DNA of 64,000 bases from assembly GCA_021555075.1 (NCBI GenBank), contig JAKGBX010000001.1:2170001-2234000 (forward strand), written 5' to 3'. Under the pieces are notes generated by a model. That model ran no database searches. It was not told where the DNA came from and saw only the letters and a program-made list of their open reading frames with translations. Shown here in pieces: positions 1 to 8,323 of this stretch (the first letter of the stretch is position 1; every line of letters begins with the position of its first letter). The stretch comes from Rhodobacteraceae bacterium LMO-JJ12 (GTDB lineage Bacteria; Pseudomonadota; Alphaproteobacteria; Rhodobacterales; Rhodobacteraceae). The position numbers and the translations under genes were made by a program.

Positions 1-1
1 G

Positions 2-1024
2 TTATTTCTTGACCGCGTCGAGATCGGCCTTGAATTGATCCAGCAACGCCTTGCCGCTATCACCCGTCATCTCGATGAATGTCGCTTCGACCTGCGCGGC
101 GGCATCCTTGAACGGCTGGCGTTCTTCTTCGCTCAGCGTGGTGATGGTATAGTCAGGCTTGGCTTCCATGATACCCGCAATCGCTTCCTCGGTCTGACCA
201 TTCTGGTATTCGAGGATGTATTCAAAGGCGACATTGATCGCATCACCGACCACCTTCTTGTCCTCGTCAGACAGACCCGCATAGAAGTCCTGATTGGCCA
301 TCACAGCGGTCGTGAAGTTGTTGTGACCGATATAGGTCATGTGATCGCTGACCTCATAAAGCTTGTTGGACAGGATATAGAAGGTTGGATTTTCCTGACC
401 CTGAATGATCCCTGTCTGGAGCGCGCCATACACCTCACCCCAAGGCAGCGGCGTCGGCGTCGCGCCAAACGCCTTGTAGCTTTCGACCAGCAACGGGTTG
501 GTCATCACGCGCATCTTGACCTCGTTGAAGTCTTCTGGCGATCTCACCGGTTCGCGCGTGGTGATCGCTACATCGCCCTCCGGGAACATGGTCAAAAGTT
601 CCAGACCCTGCTTGGCATAAAGCTCGGGAAACATCTCGGTGATTGCCTTCGAGCTGCGGAAGAACTCAAAAAGCTCCTCGTCATCCTGCGGCAGAAGGTA
701 GGGCACGAAAAAGACCTGTGCTTCGGGAATCAGCGCGCCGGTAAAGCCCGGAGACTGGTCCACGAACTGCAAGATCCCGGCCTGGGTCTGCTCCATGATA
801 TCGGCAGATTCGCCAAGCGTGCCATAGGGAAACAACTGGATCTCGTGGTCGGAATTGGCCTCGACCTCCGCCTTGAACTTCTGGGCGAACTTGCCCTGCA
901 CCTCGTCCATCGCCTCTTCAAAGGCATAGCGCCAGGTGTCGGCCTGCACGCTGTTCACGCCCGCGAGCGTGGTCGCAGCAGCAAGGAGGCTCCCTGCCAG
1001 AACGTTTTTGTAAACAGCCATCAT
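2..1024 (-). CDS. TRAP transporter solute-binding protein (DctP family)
   Basis: Periplasmic receptor of a tripartite ATP-independent periplasmic transporter, which binds an organic acid and delivers it to a DctQM-type permease. The 340-residue length is usual. An N-terminal hydrophobic signal peptide ends near residue 28 (VQA|DTW). The family hallmarks are visible: a ligand-arginine region (VKMRV, about residue 170) and the TGIIQGQENP motif (about residue 207). A GGGAGA ribosome-binding site lies just upstream of the ATGATG start. The permease genes would lie beyond the left edge on the same strand. The substrate cannot be read from sequence; the neighbouring amine/GABA-type genes hint at a linked nutrient. 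Confidence 0.93.
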   Translation of the reverse strand: MMAVYKNVLAGSLLAAATTLAGVNSVQADTWRYAFEEAMDEVQGKFAQKFKAEVEANSDHEIQLFPYGTLGESADIMEQTQAGILQFVDQSPGFTGALIPEAQVFFVPYLLPQDDEELFEFFRSSKAITEMFPELYAKQGLELLTMFPEGDVAITTREPVRSPEDFNEVKMRVMTNPLLVESYKAFGATPTPLPWGEVYGALQTGIIQGQENPTFYILSNKLYEVSDHMTYIGHNNFTTAVMANQDFYAGLSDEDKKVVGDAINVAFEYILEYQNGQTEEAIAGIMEAKPDYTITTLSEEERQPFKDAAAQVEATFIEMTGDSGKALLDQFKADLDAVKK

Positions 1025-1100
1025 TCTCCCTTTCTTTCATTCACTTTTGCCCAAGGCACACGGCCAGAAGCCACAGCACTTGGATTGTCCTGATTGAGGG

Positions 1101-1129
1101 ATCATTGAAAGGCAGAGCAATCATGTCAA
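1101..1129 (-). promoter_or_regulatory. Candidate sigma-70 promoter of the TRAP receptor gene
   Basis: On the minus strand a perfect -35 TTGACA (1124-1129) is followed after 17 nt by AATGAT (1101-1106), which matches TATAAT at four positions. This gives a leader of about 70 nt before the start at 1024. A candidate operator (1141-1151) lies just upstream of the -35 box. Confidence 0.55.
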
Positions 1130-1140
1130 TGTGATTATTG

Positions 1141-1151
1141 AACCATGACAA
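1141..1151 (-). promoter_or_regulatory. Candidate regulator half-site TTGTCATGGTT
   Basis: This 11-mer on the minus strand recurs exactly on the plus strand at 2561-2571, over the start of the MocR regulator gene. Both copies are followed by a TTGACA(T/A)G element, after 11 nt here and 25 nt there. MocR regulators often bind repeated half-sites, so a shared MocR or Lrp target is possible. This is inferred from only two copies. Confidence 0.3.
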
Positions 1152-1196
1152 TTACACCGCGCCTATTCAGACCTTTCGACACGGCCCGGCCGCGGC

Positions 1197-2567
1197 CTAA
1201 CCCTGTATTTCGCGAGTCACCCGCTCGACAATGCGCAATCCTCGGGCGAAATCCGGGAATGATTGCCCGCCAAGCGCGACCCTGAAACCGGTATGCAGAT
1301 AGTGCGGACCAATCGAAAAGCTCCCTCCGGGCGCCACGGCAACACCTTCACGCCGCGCCGCCTCGACCAGCGCGCGCTCCTCTTGCGCATCCCGACTTCT
1401 GATCCAGACATGCAATCCGTTCGGGCTGGTGCGATAGTCCAACCCGTCGAGCACCCGCATCGCAAAATCCTGTCGGTCCCCCAACGCCAACCGCTGACGC
1501 AGCAGCAGCTTTTCCGCAGTCCCATCCGCCAGCCAACGATCGGCAATTTCCGTCATCAGGCTGGTCGCCATCCAACTGGTCACAAGATGCCGGTTCGCCG
1601 CCGCCGAACCCAGGTGATCCGGCACCACCAGATACCCCACCCGCAACCCAGGCATCAGGCATTTTGTCAGGCTGGTAAAGAACAGGGTTCGCTCCGGCGC
1701 AAGCGCTGCCATGGGGCGCGGCGGGGCATCCTGAAGCGGCCCCCAGGCGTGATTTTCAATGATTTGAAGATCATATCTGCGGGCAACATCGGCGATTTCC
1801 TCGCGCCGCGTCTCCGTCATGGTAAACGCGAGAGGATTCTCTCCGCTTGGCATGATATAAAGGGCGCGCACGCTTTGCGAGCGACAGATATCTTCTAACG
1901 CCTGCGGGCACATTCCCCCTTCATCGACACGCACCCCCTGCAACCGCAACCCCAGAAAGCGTGCCAAGGGGCGCAGGGTGTGATGACCGATCTCTTCGCT
2001 CACGATCAGATCGCCAGGCTGCGCCGCCGTCATCATCGCCACCGTCATCGCGCTGGTGCTGCCGTTAGTCGGTATGACGACAATCTCATCCAGATCCAGC
2101 CCGCACAGCGCAAGCCATCGTTTCAGCGGTTCCTGCTCGGCTCCAAAACCGTGATTGGGCCGAAATGCCTCTAGCACCGAGCGTGGCACCGACCGCGCCA
2201 TCGTGCGTAACACCCCTTGCAGCGCTTCTTCATGGGCATGGTCGATCACCGGCTTGAGGATCGACATGTCCAGAAGCGTGCGTGCCGTCTTGCGGGTGAC
2301 AAACGGCATCCTCATATCCTCATGGGACGCCCGCACAAAGGTACCGCGCCCGACCTCACCCACGATCTTGCCGGCCTCGCTCAACTTGTCATAAGCACGG
2401 CTGACGGTCTGCACACTGAGATCGAGATCAAAGGCAAGCTGGCGCTGTGTCGGCAAGCGGTCCCCCGGCTTCAGGTGTCCATTGAGAATCGCCGTCTCTA
2501 TCGCCTGAATCAGCGAACGATACGCAGGGCGTTTCAAGGTGTCGGGTTTTGGCGGCCAATTTGTCAT
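1197..2567 (-). CDS. MocR/GabR-type transcriptional regulator (GntR HTH plus aminotransferase-like domain)
   Basis: Dual-domain regulator of about 456 residues. The N-terminal GntR winged helix shows LKPGDRLPTQRQLAFDLDLS (about residues 33-52). It is followed by a fold-type I PLP-dependent aminotransferase-like domain with the SLTK lysine motif (FFTSLTKC). MocR proteins such as GabR, TauR and PdxR use bound PLP or an amino-compound adduct as signal. The start at 2567 (MTNWPPKP) is preferred over an upstream in-frame ATG because it begins the conserved domain. It is divergent from an Lrp regulator and close to an aminotransferase and aldehyde dehydrogenase, so it probably controls this amine-degradation set and perhaps the TRAP receptor. 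The effector is unknown. Confidence 0.9.
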   Translation of the reverse strand: MTNWPPKPDTLKRPAYRSLIQAIETAILNGHLKPGDRLPTQRQLAFDLDLSVQTVSRAYDKLSEAGKIVGEVGRGTFVRASHEDMRMPFVTRKTARTLLDMSILKPVIDHAHEEALQGVLRTMARSVPRSVLEAFRPNHGFGAEQEPLKRWLALCGLDLDEIVVIPTNGSTSAMTVAMMTAAQPGDLIVSEEIGHHTLRPLARFLGLRLQGVRVDEGGMCPQALEDICRSQSVRALYIMPSGENPLAFTMTETRREEIADVARRYDLQIIENHAWGPLQDAPPRPMAALAPERTLFFTSLTKCLMPGLRVGYLVVPDHLGSAAANRHLVTSWMATSLMTEIADRWLADGTAEKLLLRQRLALGDRQDFAMRVLDGLDYRTSPNGLHVWIRSRDAQEERALVEAARREGVAVAPGGSFSIGPHYLHTGFRVALGGQSFPDFARGLRIVERVTREIQG

Positions 2568-2631
2568 GGTTTGCACCCTGTCCAAAATCAAGACAATTGA
2601 CAAGCCCACGCGCCCCGCGCATCACTGCGCC

Positions 2632-3123
2632 ATGAGCTTTCTGAAACTCGATAAACGCGACATCGCAATCCTTCAGGTGCTGTCCACCGAAGGGCGGCTC
2701 TCCAAAACCGCTTTGGCCGAACGCGTCAATCTGGGGACCAGCGCCTGCGGCGAACGTCTGGCGCGGCTGGAAGACGGCGGCGTCATCTCCGGCTACCGCA
2801 CCGAGGTCGCGTTGCGCCGTCTCGCGCCGCACGTCACGGTGTTCGTGCTGGCTGAACTCGCCAGCCATCAGGCCGCCGCCTTTCAGGTCTTCGAGGCCGC
2901 AATCGAGAGGCATGACGAGATCACCGGCTGCTGGGCCTTGGGTGGCGGCTATGACTACCTGCTTCAGGTGATCACCCGCGACATCGACAGCTATCAGCGA
3001 CTTATCGATGTATTGCTGGGCGAACGGGTCGGCTTGGCGCGCTACTTCACCTATGTCGTGACCAAGCCGGTCAAGTCCACACCTCCCCCCTTTGCGCTGC
3101 TGCACCCGGCCACTGGCGACTAA
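2632..3123 (+). CDS. Lrp/AsnC family transcriptional regulator
   Basis: A 163-residue feast/famine regulator. An N-terminal AsnC winged helix (LDKRDIAILQVLSTEGRLSK, then a recognition helix around residues 22-45) is followed by an alpha-beta RAM/ligand domain. The start MSFLKLD is chosen because the family begins directly with the L-D-x-x-D helix. It is transcribed divergently from the MocR gene and lies 139 bp before the aldehyde dehydrogenase. The effector is probably an amino acid or amine degraded by the next two genes, which is inferred from context only. Lrp-type regulators next to a dehydrogenase/transaminase pair are common in this family. Confidence 0.9.
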   Translation: MSFLKLDKRDIAILQVLSTEGRLSKTALAERVNLGTSACGERLARLEDGGVISGYRTEVALRRLAPHVTVFVLAELASHQAAAFQVFEAAIERHDEITGCWALGGGYDYLLQVITRDIDSYQRLIDVLLGERVGLARYFTYVVTKPVKSTPPPFALLHPATGD

Positions 3124-3262
3124 GACCGCAGATCTTGCCACCAAACGGGCCGCAACAGCGCAAAACGACCCAACATTTCCCACAGATTCCGCCGTTCCTG
3201 CGCCGCCGCATCGCTACCCTGCCGGTAAATCCAGCGATCAGACCACACAGGACACGTCACAA

Positions 3263-4747
3263 ATGAGCAAATTGATCCCGCCCCCCGCCACCGGCCTGCC
3301 CGTTCTTGAACACCCCGAACTCGCGCGCAGCTTTGCCTATGTCGACGGGTGCTGGGTATCCGGGCACGAAAACGCCACCCTCACGGTCACCGATCCGGCA
3401 ACAGGCGCCACTCTGAGCGAAATTGCCCGCCTGAATGGCGATGACAGCCGCCGCGCCGTCGATGCTGCCCACGCGGCGTGGAGCAAATGGGCCGCCCTGC
3501 TGCCGCAGGAACGCTCCAGCTTGCTGCGCCGTTGGTTCGACCTGATGATCGAGCACCGCGAGGATCTGGCCCGCATCATGACCGCCGAACAGGGCAAGCC
3601 GATCTCGGAATCGCGCGGCGAAATCGATTACGGCGCCGCCTTCCTTGAGTATTACGCCGAAGAGGCCCGCCGCCCGAACATCGAAGGCATTACCTCGCAT
3701 CTGCCCGATGCCGAGGTCGAGCTTTGGCGCGAACCCGTCGGCGTCGCCGCCCTGATCACGCCATGGAATTTCCCCTCCGCCATGTTGACGCGCAAGGCAG
3801 GCGCCGCTCTGGCCGCAGGCTGCACCGTGGTCGCACATCCCTCATCCGAAACCCCTTTCTCCGCGCTGGCCCTGGCCGAATTGGCCGAGCGCGCCGGGCT
3901 GCCGGCGGGTGTGTTCAACGTGGTGACCGGCAATGCGCCCGAAGTGGTCGGCGCATGGATGGAAGATTCCCGCGTGCGCGCGGTGTCCTTCACCGGCTCC
4001 ACCGAAATCGGCCGCCTGCTCTATTCCCAGAGCGCCGATACGATCAAGCGGCTGATACTCGAACTCGGCGGCCACGCACCCTTTCTGGTGTTCGCGGATG
4101 CTGATCTCGGCCGCGCCGTGGACGAGGCGATCAAGGCCAAATTTGCCACCTCCGGGCAGGATTGCCTTGGTGCCAACCGCTTCCTTGTGGCCCGCGATGT
4201 ATACGACTCCTTCTGCACCCGCTTTGCCGAGGCGACAAAAGCCCTCACCATCGGCCCCGGCAACACCGACCCCGATATCGGCCCGCTGATGAACGAACGT
4301 GCCGTGGCCAAACAGGAAGAACACGTCGCCGACGCGCTGGCACGTGGCGCAAAACTGCTTTGCGGTGGAAAACGCGACCCCGCCGGGCCGCTGTTCTTTC
4401 AACCAACGGTGCTCGCCGACGTGCCGTCCGACGCCAGGATCATGCACGAGGAAACCTTCGGCCCCGTCGCCGCCATCGCCGCTTTTGACACCGAAGACGA
4501 GGCGATCATGCGCGCCAACGACACCGAATACGGGCTGGTCGCCTACCTGCACACCCAGGATCCACGCCGCATCTATCGCGCCAGCCGCGCGTTGCGTTTC
4601 GGCATGGTCGCGGTAAATCGCACCAAAGTAACCGGCGCCCCGATCCCCTTTGGCGGCATGAAACAGTCAGGCCTCGGGCGCGAAGGGTCGCGGCTGGGAC
4701 TTGAGGCTTTCACCGAGGTCAAATACGTCTGTCGTGATTGGGCCTGA
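3263..4747 (+). CDS. NAD(P)-dependent aldehyde dehydrogenase, succinate-semialdehyde dehydrogenase-like
   Basis: Oxidises an aldehyde, most likely a semialdehyde from the downstream transaminase, to the acid with NAD(P)+. The 494-residue length is typical of GabD-like ALDHs. The catalytic glutamate is in LELGGHAPF (about Glu267), the catalytic cysteine in SGQDCLGAN (about Cys301), and the Rossmann motif is FTGSTEIG. One oddity: the usual cofactor-binding lysine of the KPxxxTP motif is replaced, since the sequence reads VAHPSSETP (His192). The start MSKLIPPP replaces an earlier in-frame ATG that lies inside the upstream regulator gene. It forms a probable operon with the aminotransferase 64 nt downstream. 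The true substrate could differ from succinate semialdehyde. Confidence 0.88.
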   Translation: MSKLIPPPATGLPVLEHPELARSFAYVDGCWVSGHENATLTVTDPATGATLSEIARLNGDDSRRAVDAAHAAWSKWAALLPQERSSLLRRWFDLMIEHREDLARIMTAEQGKPISESRGEIDYGAAFLEYYAEEARRPNIEGITSHLPDAEVELWREPVGVAALITPWNFPSAMLTRKAGAALAAGCTVVAHPSSETPFSALALAELAERAGLPAGVFNVVTGNAPEVVGAWMEDSRVRAVSFTGSTEIGRLLYSQSADTIKRLILELGGHAPFLVFADADLGRAVDEAIKAKFATSGQDCLGANRFLVARDVYDSFCTRFAEATKALTIGPGNTDPDIGPLMNERAVAKQEEHVADALARGAKLLCGGKRDPAGPLFFQPTVLADVPSDARIMHEETFGPVAAIAAFDTEDEAIMRANDTEYGLVAYLHTQDPRRIYRASRALRFGMVAVNRTKVTGAPIPFGGMKQSGLGREGSRLGLEAFTEVKYVCRDWA

Positions 4748-4811
4748 CGCACAAATTGAAAATACGGATTGAAAAATTGGCGGGGAAACACGCCAGACGA
4801 AAGGAAAGACG

Positions 4812-6185
4812 ATGCTGAAAAACGATATGCTGGAACAATGGGACCGCGAGAATTTCTTTCACCCCTCGACCCATCTTGCGCAACATGCGCGCGGCGACAC
4901 CCCCACCCGCGTCATCAAGACGGCCCAAGGCTGTCACATCACAGACCGCGAAGGCAACCGCTCGCTCGATGCCTTCGCCGGGCTCTATTGCGTCAATGTC
5001 GGTTATGGGCGCAGCGAAATCGCCGAAGCCATCGCCGCGCAGGCGCATGAGTTGGCCTATTACCACGCTTACGTCGGCCATGGCACCGAAGCGTCAATCA
5101 CCCTCTCCAAGATGATCCTTGATCGCGCGCCCAAGGGCATGAGCAAGGTCTATTTCGGGCAATCCGGCTCGGACGCGAACGAGACCAACATCAAGCTGAT
5201 CTGGTATTACAACAACATCCTTGGTCGCCCCGAAAAGAAGAAGATCATCAGCCGTTGGCGTGGCTATCACGGCTCGGGCCTGATGACCGGCTCGCTCACC
5301 GGACTTGAGCTGTTTCACAAGAAATTCGATCTGCCGCTGGCACAGGTCGTCCACACCGAGGCGCCCTATTATTACCGCCGCCCCGATCAGGACATGTCCG
5401 AAGAAGCCTTCACCGCCCATCTTGTCGGCGAGTTGGAAGCCCTGATCGAACGCGAAGGCGCTGATACCATCGCCGCCTTCATCGGCGAGCCGGTTCTGGG
5501 CACTGGTGGCATCGTTCCACCCCCCGCCGGGTATTGGGCCGCTATCCAGGAGGTGCTTGATCGCCATGACATTCTTCTGGTCGCAGATGAGGTGGTCACA
5601 GGGTTCGGTCGTCTCGGCTCGATGTTTGGCTCGGATCACTACGGCATGCGCCCCGATCTTATCACCATCGCCAAGGGACTGACCTCAGCCTATGCGCCGC
5701 TCTCGGGCTCCATCGTGGGCGACAGGATGTGGAAAGTGCTGGAACAGGGCACAGATGAGAACGGCCCCATCGGCCACGGCTGGACCTATTCGGCCCACCC
5801 GATCGGTGCCGCAGCCGGTATCGCCAATCTTAAACTGCTGGATGATCTCAAGCTGATCGACAACGCCCGCGATGTCGGCGCCTATCTCAACACCCAGATG
5901 CAGGCCGCCGTTGGCGATCACCCGAATGTCGGCGAAGTGCGCGGTGAAGGCATGCTCTGCGCCGTGGAGCTGGTCGAAAACCGCGACACTCGGCAATTCT
6001 TCGATCCCGCACGCAAGGTCGGACCGGCAATCTCTGCCGATATGGCAAAGCAAGGCGTCATAGCGCGCGCCATGCCCCAAGGCGATATCATCGGCTATGC
6101 GCCGCCGTTCTGCCTGACCCGCGAGGAAGCTGATACAATTGTCGGCGCAACACTCAACGCCCTGAACAGCGTTCTCGGCGCCTGA
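4812..6185 (+). CDS. Class III PLP-dependent aminotransferase (omega-amine/putrescine type)
   Basis: Transfers the amino group of a terminal amine or omega-amino acid to an oxo-acid such as pyruvate. The 457 residues carry the fold-type I class III hallmarks: the PLP-stacking region SGSDANETNIKL, the PLP-pyridine aspartate in LLVADEVVTGFGRLG, and the Schiff-base lysine in ITIAKGLTSAYAPLSG. The N-terminus (DRENFFHPSTHLAQHARGD) resembles pyruvate-dependent omega-transaminases such as SpuC and the Ruegeria enzymes. The start has an upstream GAAAGGAAAG ribosome-binding site. With the preceding dehydrogenase it would convert an amine to aldehyde and then acid. Exact substrates (putrescine, GABA, beta-alanine, taurine-like) are not decided by sequence. 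Confidence 0.9.
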   Translation: MLKNDMLEQWDRENFFHPSTHLAQHARGDTPTRVIKTAQGCHITDREGNRSLDAFAGLYCVNVGYGRSEIAEAIAAQAHELAYYHAYVGHGTEASITLSKMILDRAPKGMSKVYFGQSGSDANETNIKLIWYYNNILGRPEKKKIISRWRGYHGSGLMTGSLTGLELFHKKFDLPLAQVVHTEAPYYYRRPDQDMSEEAFTAHLVGELEALIEREGADTIAAFIGEPVLGTGGIVPPPAGYWAAIQEVLDRHDILLVADEVVTGFGRLGSMFGSDHYGMRPDLITIAKGLTSAYAPLSGSIVGDRMWKVLEQGTDENGPIGHGWTYSAHPIGAAAGIANLKLLDDLKLIDNARDVGAYLNTQMQAAVGDHPNVGEVRGEGMLCAVELVENRDTRQFFDPARKVGPAISADMAKQGVIARAMPQGDIIGYAPPFCLTREEADTIVGATLNALNSVLGA

Positions 6186-6202
6186 TCACTGCCGTGACCT
6201 CT

Positions 6203-6247
6203 AAAACGTTTCGAGACAAACCAGACTCACGGGTTTGTCTCGAAACG
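6203..6247 (-). terminator. Rho-independent terminator closing the formate dehydrogenase operon
   Basis: A perfect 16-bp inverted repeat (6207-6222 with 6232-6247, 9-nt loop) lies between two convergent transcription units. On the minus strand the stem is followed by TTTT, so it mainly stops the formate dehydrogenase operon. It may also block read-through from the aminotransferase side. Confidence 0.85.
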
Positions 6248-6281
6248 CCCACGAAATTGAACCATGGCGCGGCATGTCTGC

Positions 6282-6410
6282 TTAGTCGATCCGCACATTT
6301 CCCTTGGAAACCGTAGTGCCTCCGGCCGAAAAATCGTTGTGCACCAGGATCCAGTTGGCACCGTAAGTAATCACCACCAACGCTATCATTGCTATCAGGA
6401 ACGCTTTCAT
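6282..6410 (-). CDS. Small membrane protein at the end of the formate dehydrogenase operon
   Basis: A 42-residue ORF that starts 1 nt after the fdh gamma stop codon, so it is almost certainly translationally coupled. It has one hydrophobic segment (MKAFLIAMIALVVITYGANW), then a short polar tail ending FSAGGTTVSKGNVRID. It is not a recognised family from memory. The position and predicted topology (single helix, periplasmic tail) suggest a small accessory subunit or stabiliser of the membrane-bound formate dehydrogenase. The function is inferred; the coding call is supported by tight spacing and the terminator just downstream. Confidence 0.65.
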   Translation of the reverse strand: MKAFLIAMIALVVITYGANWILVHNDFSAGGTTVSKGNVRID

Positions 6411-6411
6411 T

Positions 6412-7596
6412 TTACGCTTCCTTGCCCTGCTGGATTTCGGTTTCCCGCACTTCATCAACCCAGAGACTATGGTGTTCGCGCGCCCATTGCTCCTCAACTT
6501 CGCCACTGCCCATGGCATCAAAAGCCCCCTCCATACCAATCGAGCCGATATAGATATGGGCAAAGATGATAGCCGTCAGCACCAGACTGACAATTGCGTG
6601 CCAGAGCTGCGCGTATTGCATTTCTTCTTGTGGCGACAGCGGAAGCGTCACCGGCTCGAACCCGAACCAGCCCGGCACGCCCCATTCATTCAACATCTCA
6701 AATGTCGCTCCGAACATGTTGAACTCAAACGGAAATAACAGGGAAATTCCCGACGCCGCGATCGACCCGCCCAGAACGATTACCGACCAGAAGATCAATT
6801 TCTGTCCTGCATTGAACTTCTTGGCCGCAGGATGGCCGCCGCCGACAATACCGCCCCCTTTCGCGATCCAGTTCAGATCAGTGCGATCCGGCAGATTGTG
6901 AACCACCCAGACGATAAAGATGATCACAAGCGCCACAATGAATGCCCAGGAGATGTTGTTATGCACCCATTTGGTTGCAATCGCGACACTTGAAAACGCT
7001 TCATGTCCGAACGCCGGGATCAGAACTTTACGCCCGAAAAGTGATATCAGACCGGTCACCCCGAGGATAAGAAAAGACCCCGCCAAAAGCCAATGGCCAA
7101 AACGCTCCAATCCGGTGAAACGGGTGATCGTGCGACCGGTTTTCTGACCTTCAATACGAATGCGCCCTCGGATCAGATAGAACGCGGCAAGCAGCAGCAA
7201 CGTCCCCCCCAGCAGAGCCGCCCCATAGGTCAGCAACGGACCTTCACGAAACTTCAGCCACCACATGCCGCCCGACTGAATAAGCACCGCTGACGCTGGC
7301 CCGCGCGATTGGGTCGACGCATCCGCCAGATCATAGCGCAGCGCGCGCCACAGATCCGGGTCCGATTGTCCACCGAGCGTGCCAAGCTGTCCCGTTGGAT
7401 CTGCGGCAGCCGCAGGGTCGCCCGTAACAGAGCGGCGGAAAGTATCATCTACCTTCTGCTCGGCCTGACGGCGCATGATATCGTCAAGCGTCTGCGCCCC
7501 GCCCGTTTCAGCACGCGGATTGTCCACCGCCTGTTGCGCCAAAGCCGGGGTCACAAAACCACAAACAAGCACGAAAACAGCTAAGAGACGAAGCAT
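6412..7596 (-). CDS. fdhC: Formate dehydrogenase gamma subunit, cytochrome b556 membrane anchor
   Basis: Integral membrane subunit of the respiratory formate dehydrogenase. It takes electrons from the beta subunit through haem b to the quinone pool. The 394 residues start with a signal peptide (MLRLLAVFVLVCGFVTPALA) and a roughly 100-residue periplasmic region, followed by the four-helix FdnI/FdoI-like core. Candidate haem histidines are in LERFGHWLLAG, KWVHNN and YAQLWHAIVS, and FAHIYIG is conserved. The long N-terminal extension is usual for alphaproteobacterial FdhC. It follows fdhB after an 87-bp gap that holds a hairpin with a U-run and precedes a 42-residue ORF. Confidence 0.92.
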   Translation of the reverse strand: MLRLLAVFVLVCGFVTPALAQQAVDNPRAETGGAQTLDDIMRRQAEQKVDDTFRRSVTGDPAAAADPTGQLGTLGGQSDPDLWRALRYDLADASTQSRGPASAVLIQSGGMWWLKFREGPLLTYGAALLGGTLLLLAAFYLIRGRIRIEGQKTGRTITRFTGLERFGHWLLAGSFLILGVTGLISLFGRKVLIPAFGHEAFSSVAIATKWVHNNISWAFIVALVIIFIVWVVHNLPDRTDLNWIAKGGGIVGGGHPAAKKFNAGQKLIFWSVIVLGGSIAASGISLLFPFEFNMFGATFEMLNEWGVPGWFGFEPVTLPLSPQEEMQYAQLWHAIVSLVLTAIIFAHIYIGSIGMEGAFDAMGSGEVEEQWAREHHSLWVDEVRETEIQQGKEA

Positions 7597-7620
7597 CTGA
7601 GCGATCCTAACTTATGTCGC

Positions 7621-7651
7621 AAAAGACGGGCGGCCCAGCAAAGGCCGCCCG
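7621..7651 (-). terminator. Intercistronic hairpin with U-run between fdhB and fdhC
   Basis: A 9-bp GC-rich stem (7627-7635 with 7643-7651, 7-nt loop) is followed on the minus strand by TCTTTT. It sits inside the operon, about 30 nt after the fdhB stop and about 25 nt before the fdhC start. It probably acts as a partial terminator or mRNA 3'-end stabiliser that lowers fdhC expression relative to the catalytic subunits. Confidence 0.65.
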
Positions 7652-7683
7652 CTCGATTTGGTAAAGGACGGGCGGGTGTTGGC

Positions 7684-8310
7684 CTATCCGCCGCTTCCCA
7701 ATCGCACTCCTGATCCAGACTGATCCTTCTTGCCATAGGCGGTTCCCCAACCCCAGGCCCCCGCACCAAAGCCACGCGCAACAATGCGTTCGCGATAGAT
7801 ACTGGAAACGGTGTCGCCATCACCCGCCAGAAGCGCTTTGGTGGAACACATCTCGGCACAGATCGGCAGCTTGCCCTCTGCAATCCGGTTGCGCCCGTAT
7901 TTGGAAAACTCCGCAGGCGAATTGTTTTCCTCGGGGCCACCGGCGCAGAATGTGCATTTGTCCATCTTGCCCCGCGACCCGAAATTGCCCGCCTGCGGAT
8001 ATTGCGGCGCGCCGAACGGACACGCATAAAAGCAATAGCCGCACCCGATGCACAGGTCTTTGGAGTGCAGCACGATGCCATCTTCCGTCTGATAGAAGCA
8101 ATCCACCGGACAAACCGCCATACAAGGTGCATCCGAGCAATGCATGCACGCCACCGAGATCGAGCGTTCACCCGGTTTGCCGTCGTTGATTGTCACGACC
8201 TTGCGACGGTTGATGCCCCACGGCACCTCATGTTCGTTCTTACATGCGGTGACACAGGCGTTGCACTCGATGCAGCGTTCAGCGTCGCAGAGAAACTTTG
8301 CTCTAGCCAT
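7684..8310 (-). CDS. fdhB: Formate dehydrogenase beta subunit, 4Fe-4S protein
   Basis: Electron-transfer subunit that relays electrons from the catalytic subunit to the cytochrome b anchor. Its 208 residues contain four ferredoxin-type cysteine clusters: CDAERCIECNACVTAC, CMHCSDAPCMAVCPVDC, CIGCGYCFYACPFGAP, and CTFC with a later C-x3-C (CAEMC). These are typical of the DmsB/FdnH family. It lacks the C-terminal membrane helix seen in E. coli FdnH, which matches the shorter alphaproteobacterial version. It lies 13 bp downstream of the alpha subunit in the same operon. Confidence 0.94.
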   Translation of the reverse strand: MARAKFLCDAERCIECNACVTACKNEHEVPWGINRRKVVTINDGKPGERSISVACMHCSDAPCMAVCPVDCFYQTEDGIVLHSKDLCIGCGYCFYACPFGAPQYPQAGNFGSRGKMDKCTFCAGGPEENNSPAEFSKYGRNRIAEGKLPICAEMCSTKALLAGDGDTVSSIYRERIVARGFGAGAWGWGTAYGKKDQSGSGVRLGSGG

Positions 8311-8323
8311 GATCTTTCTCCTC

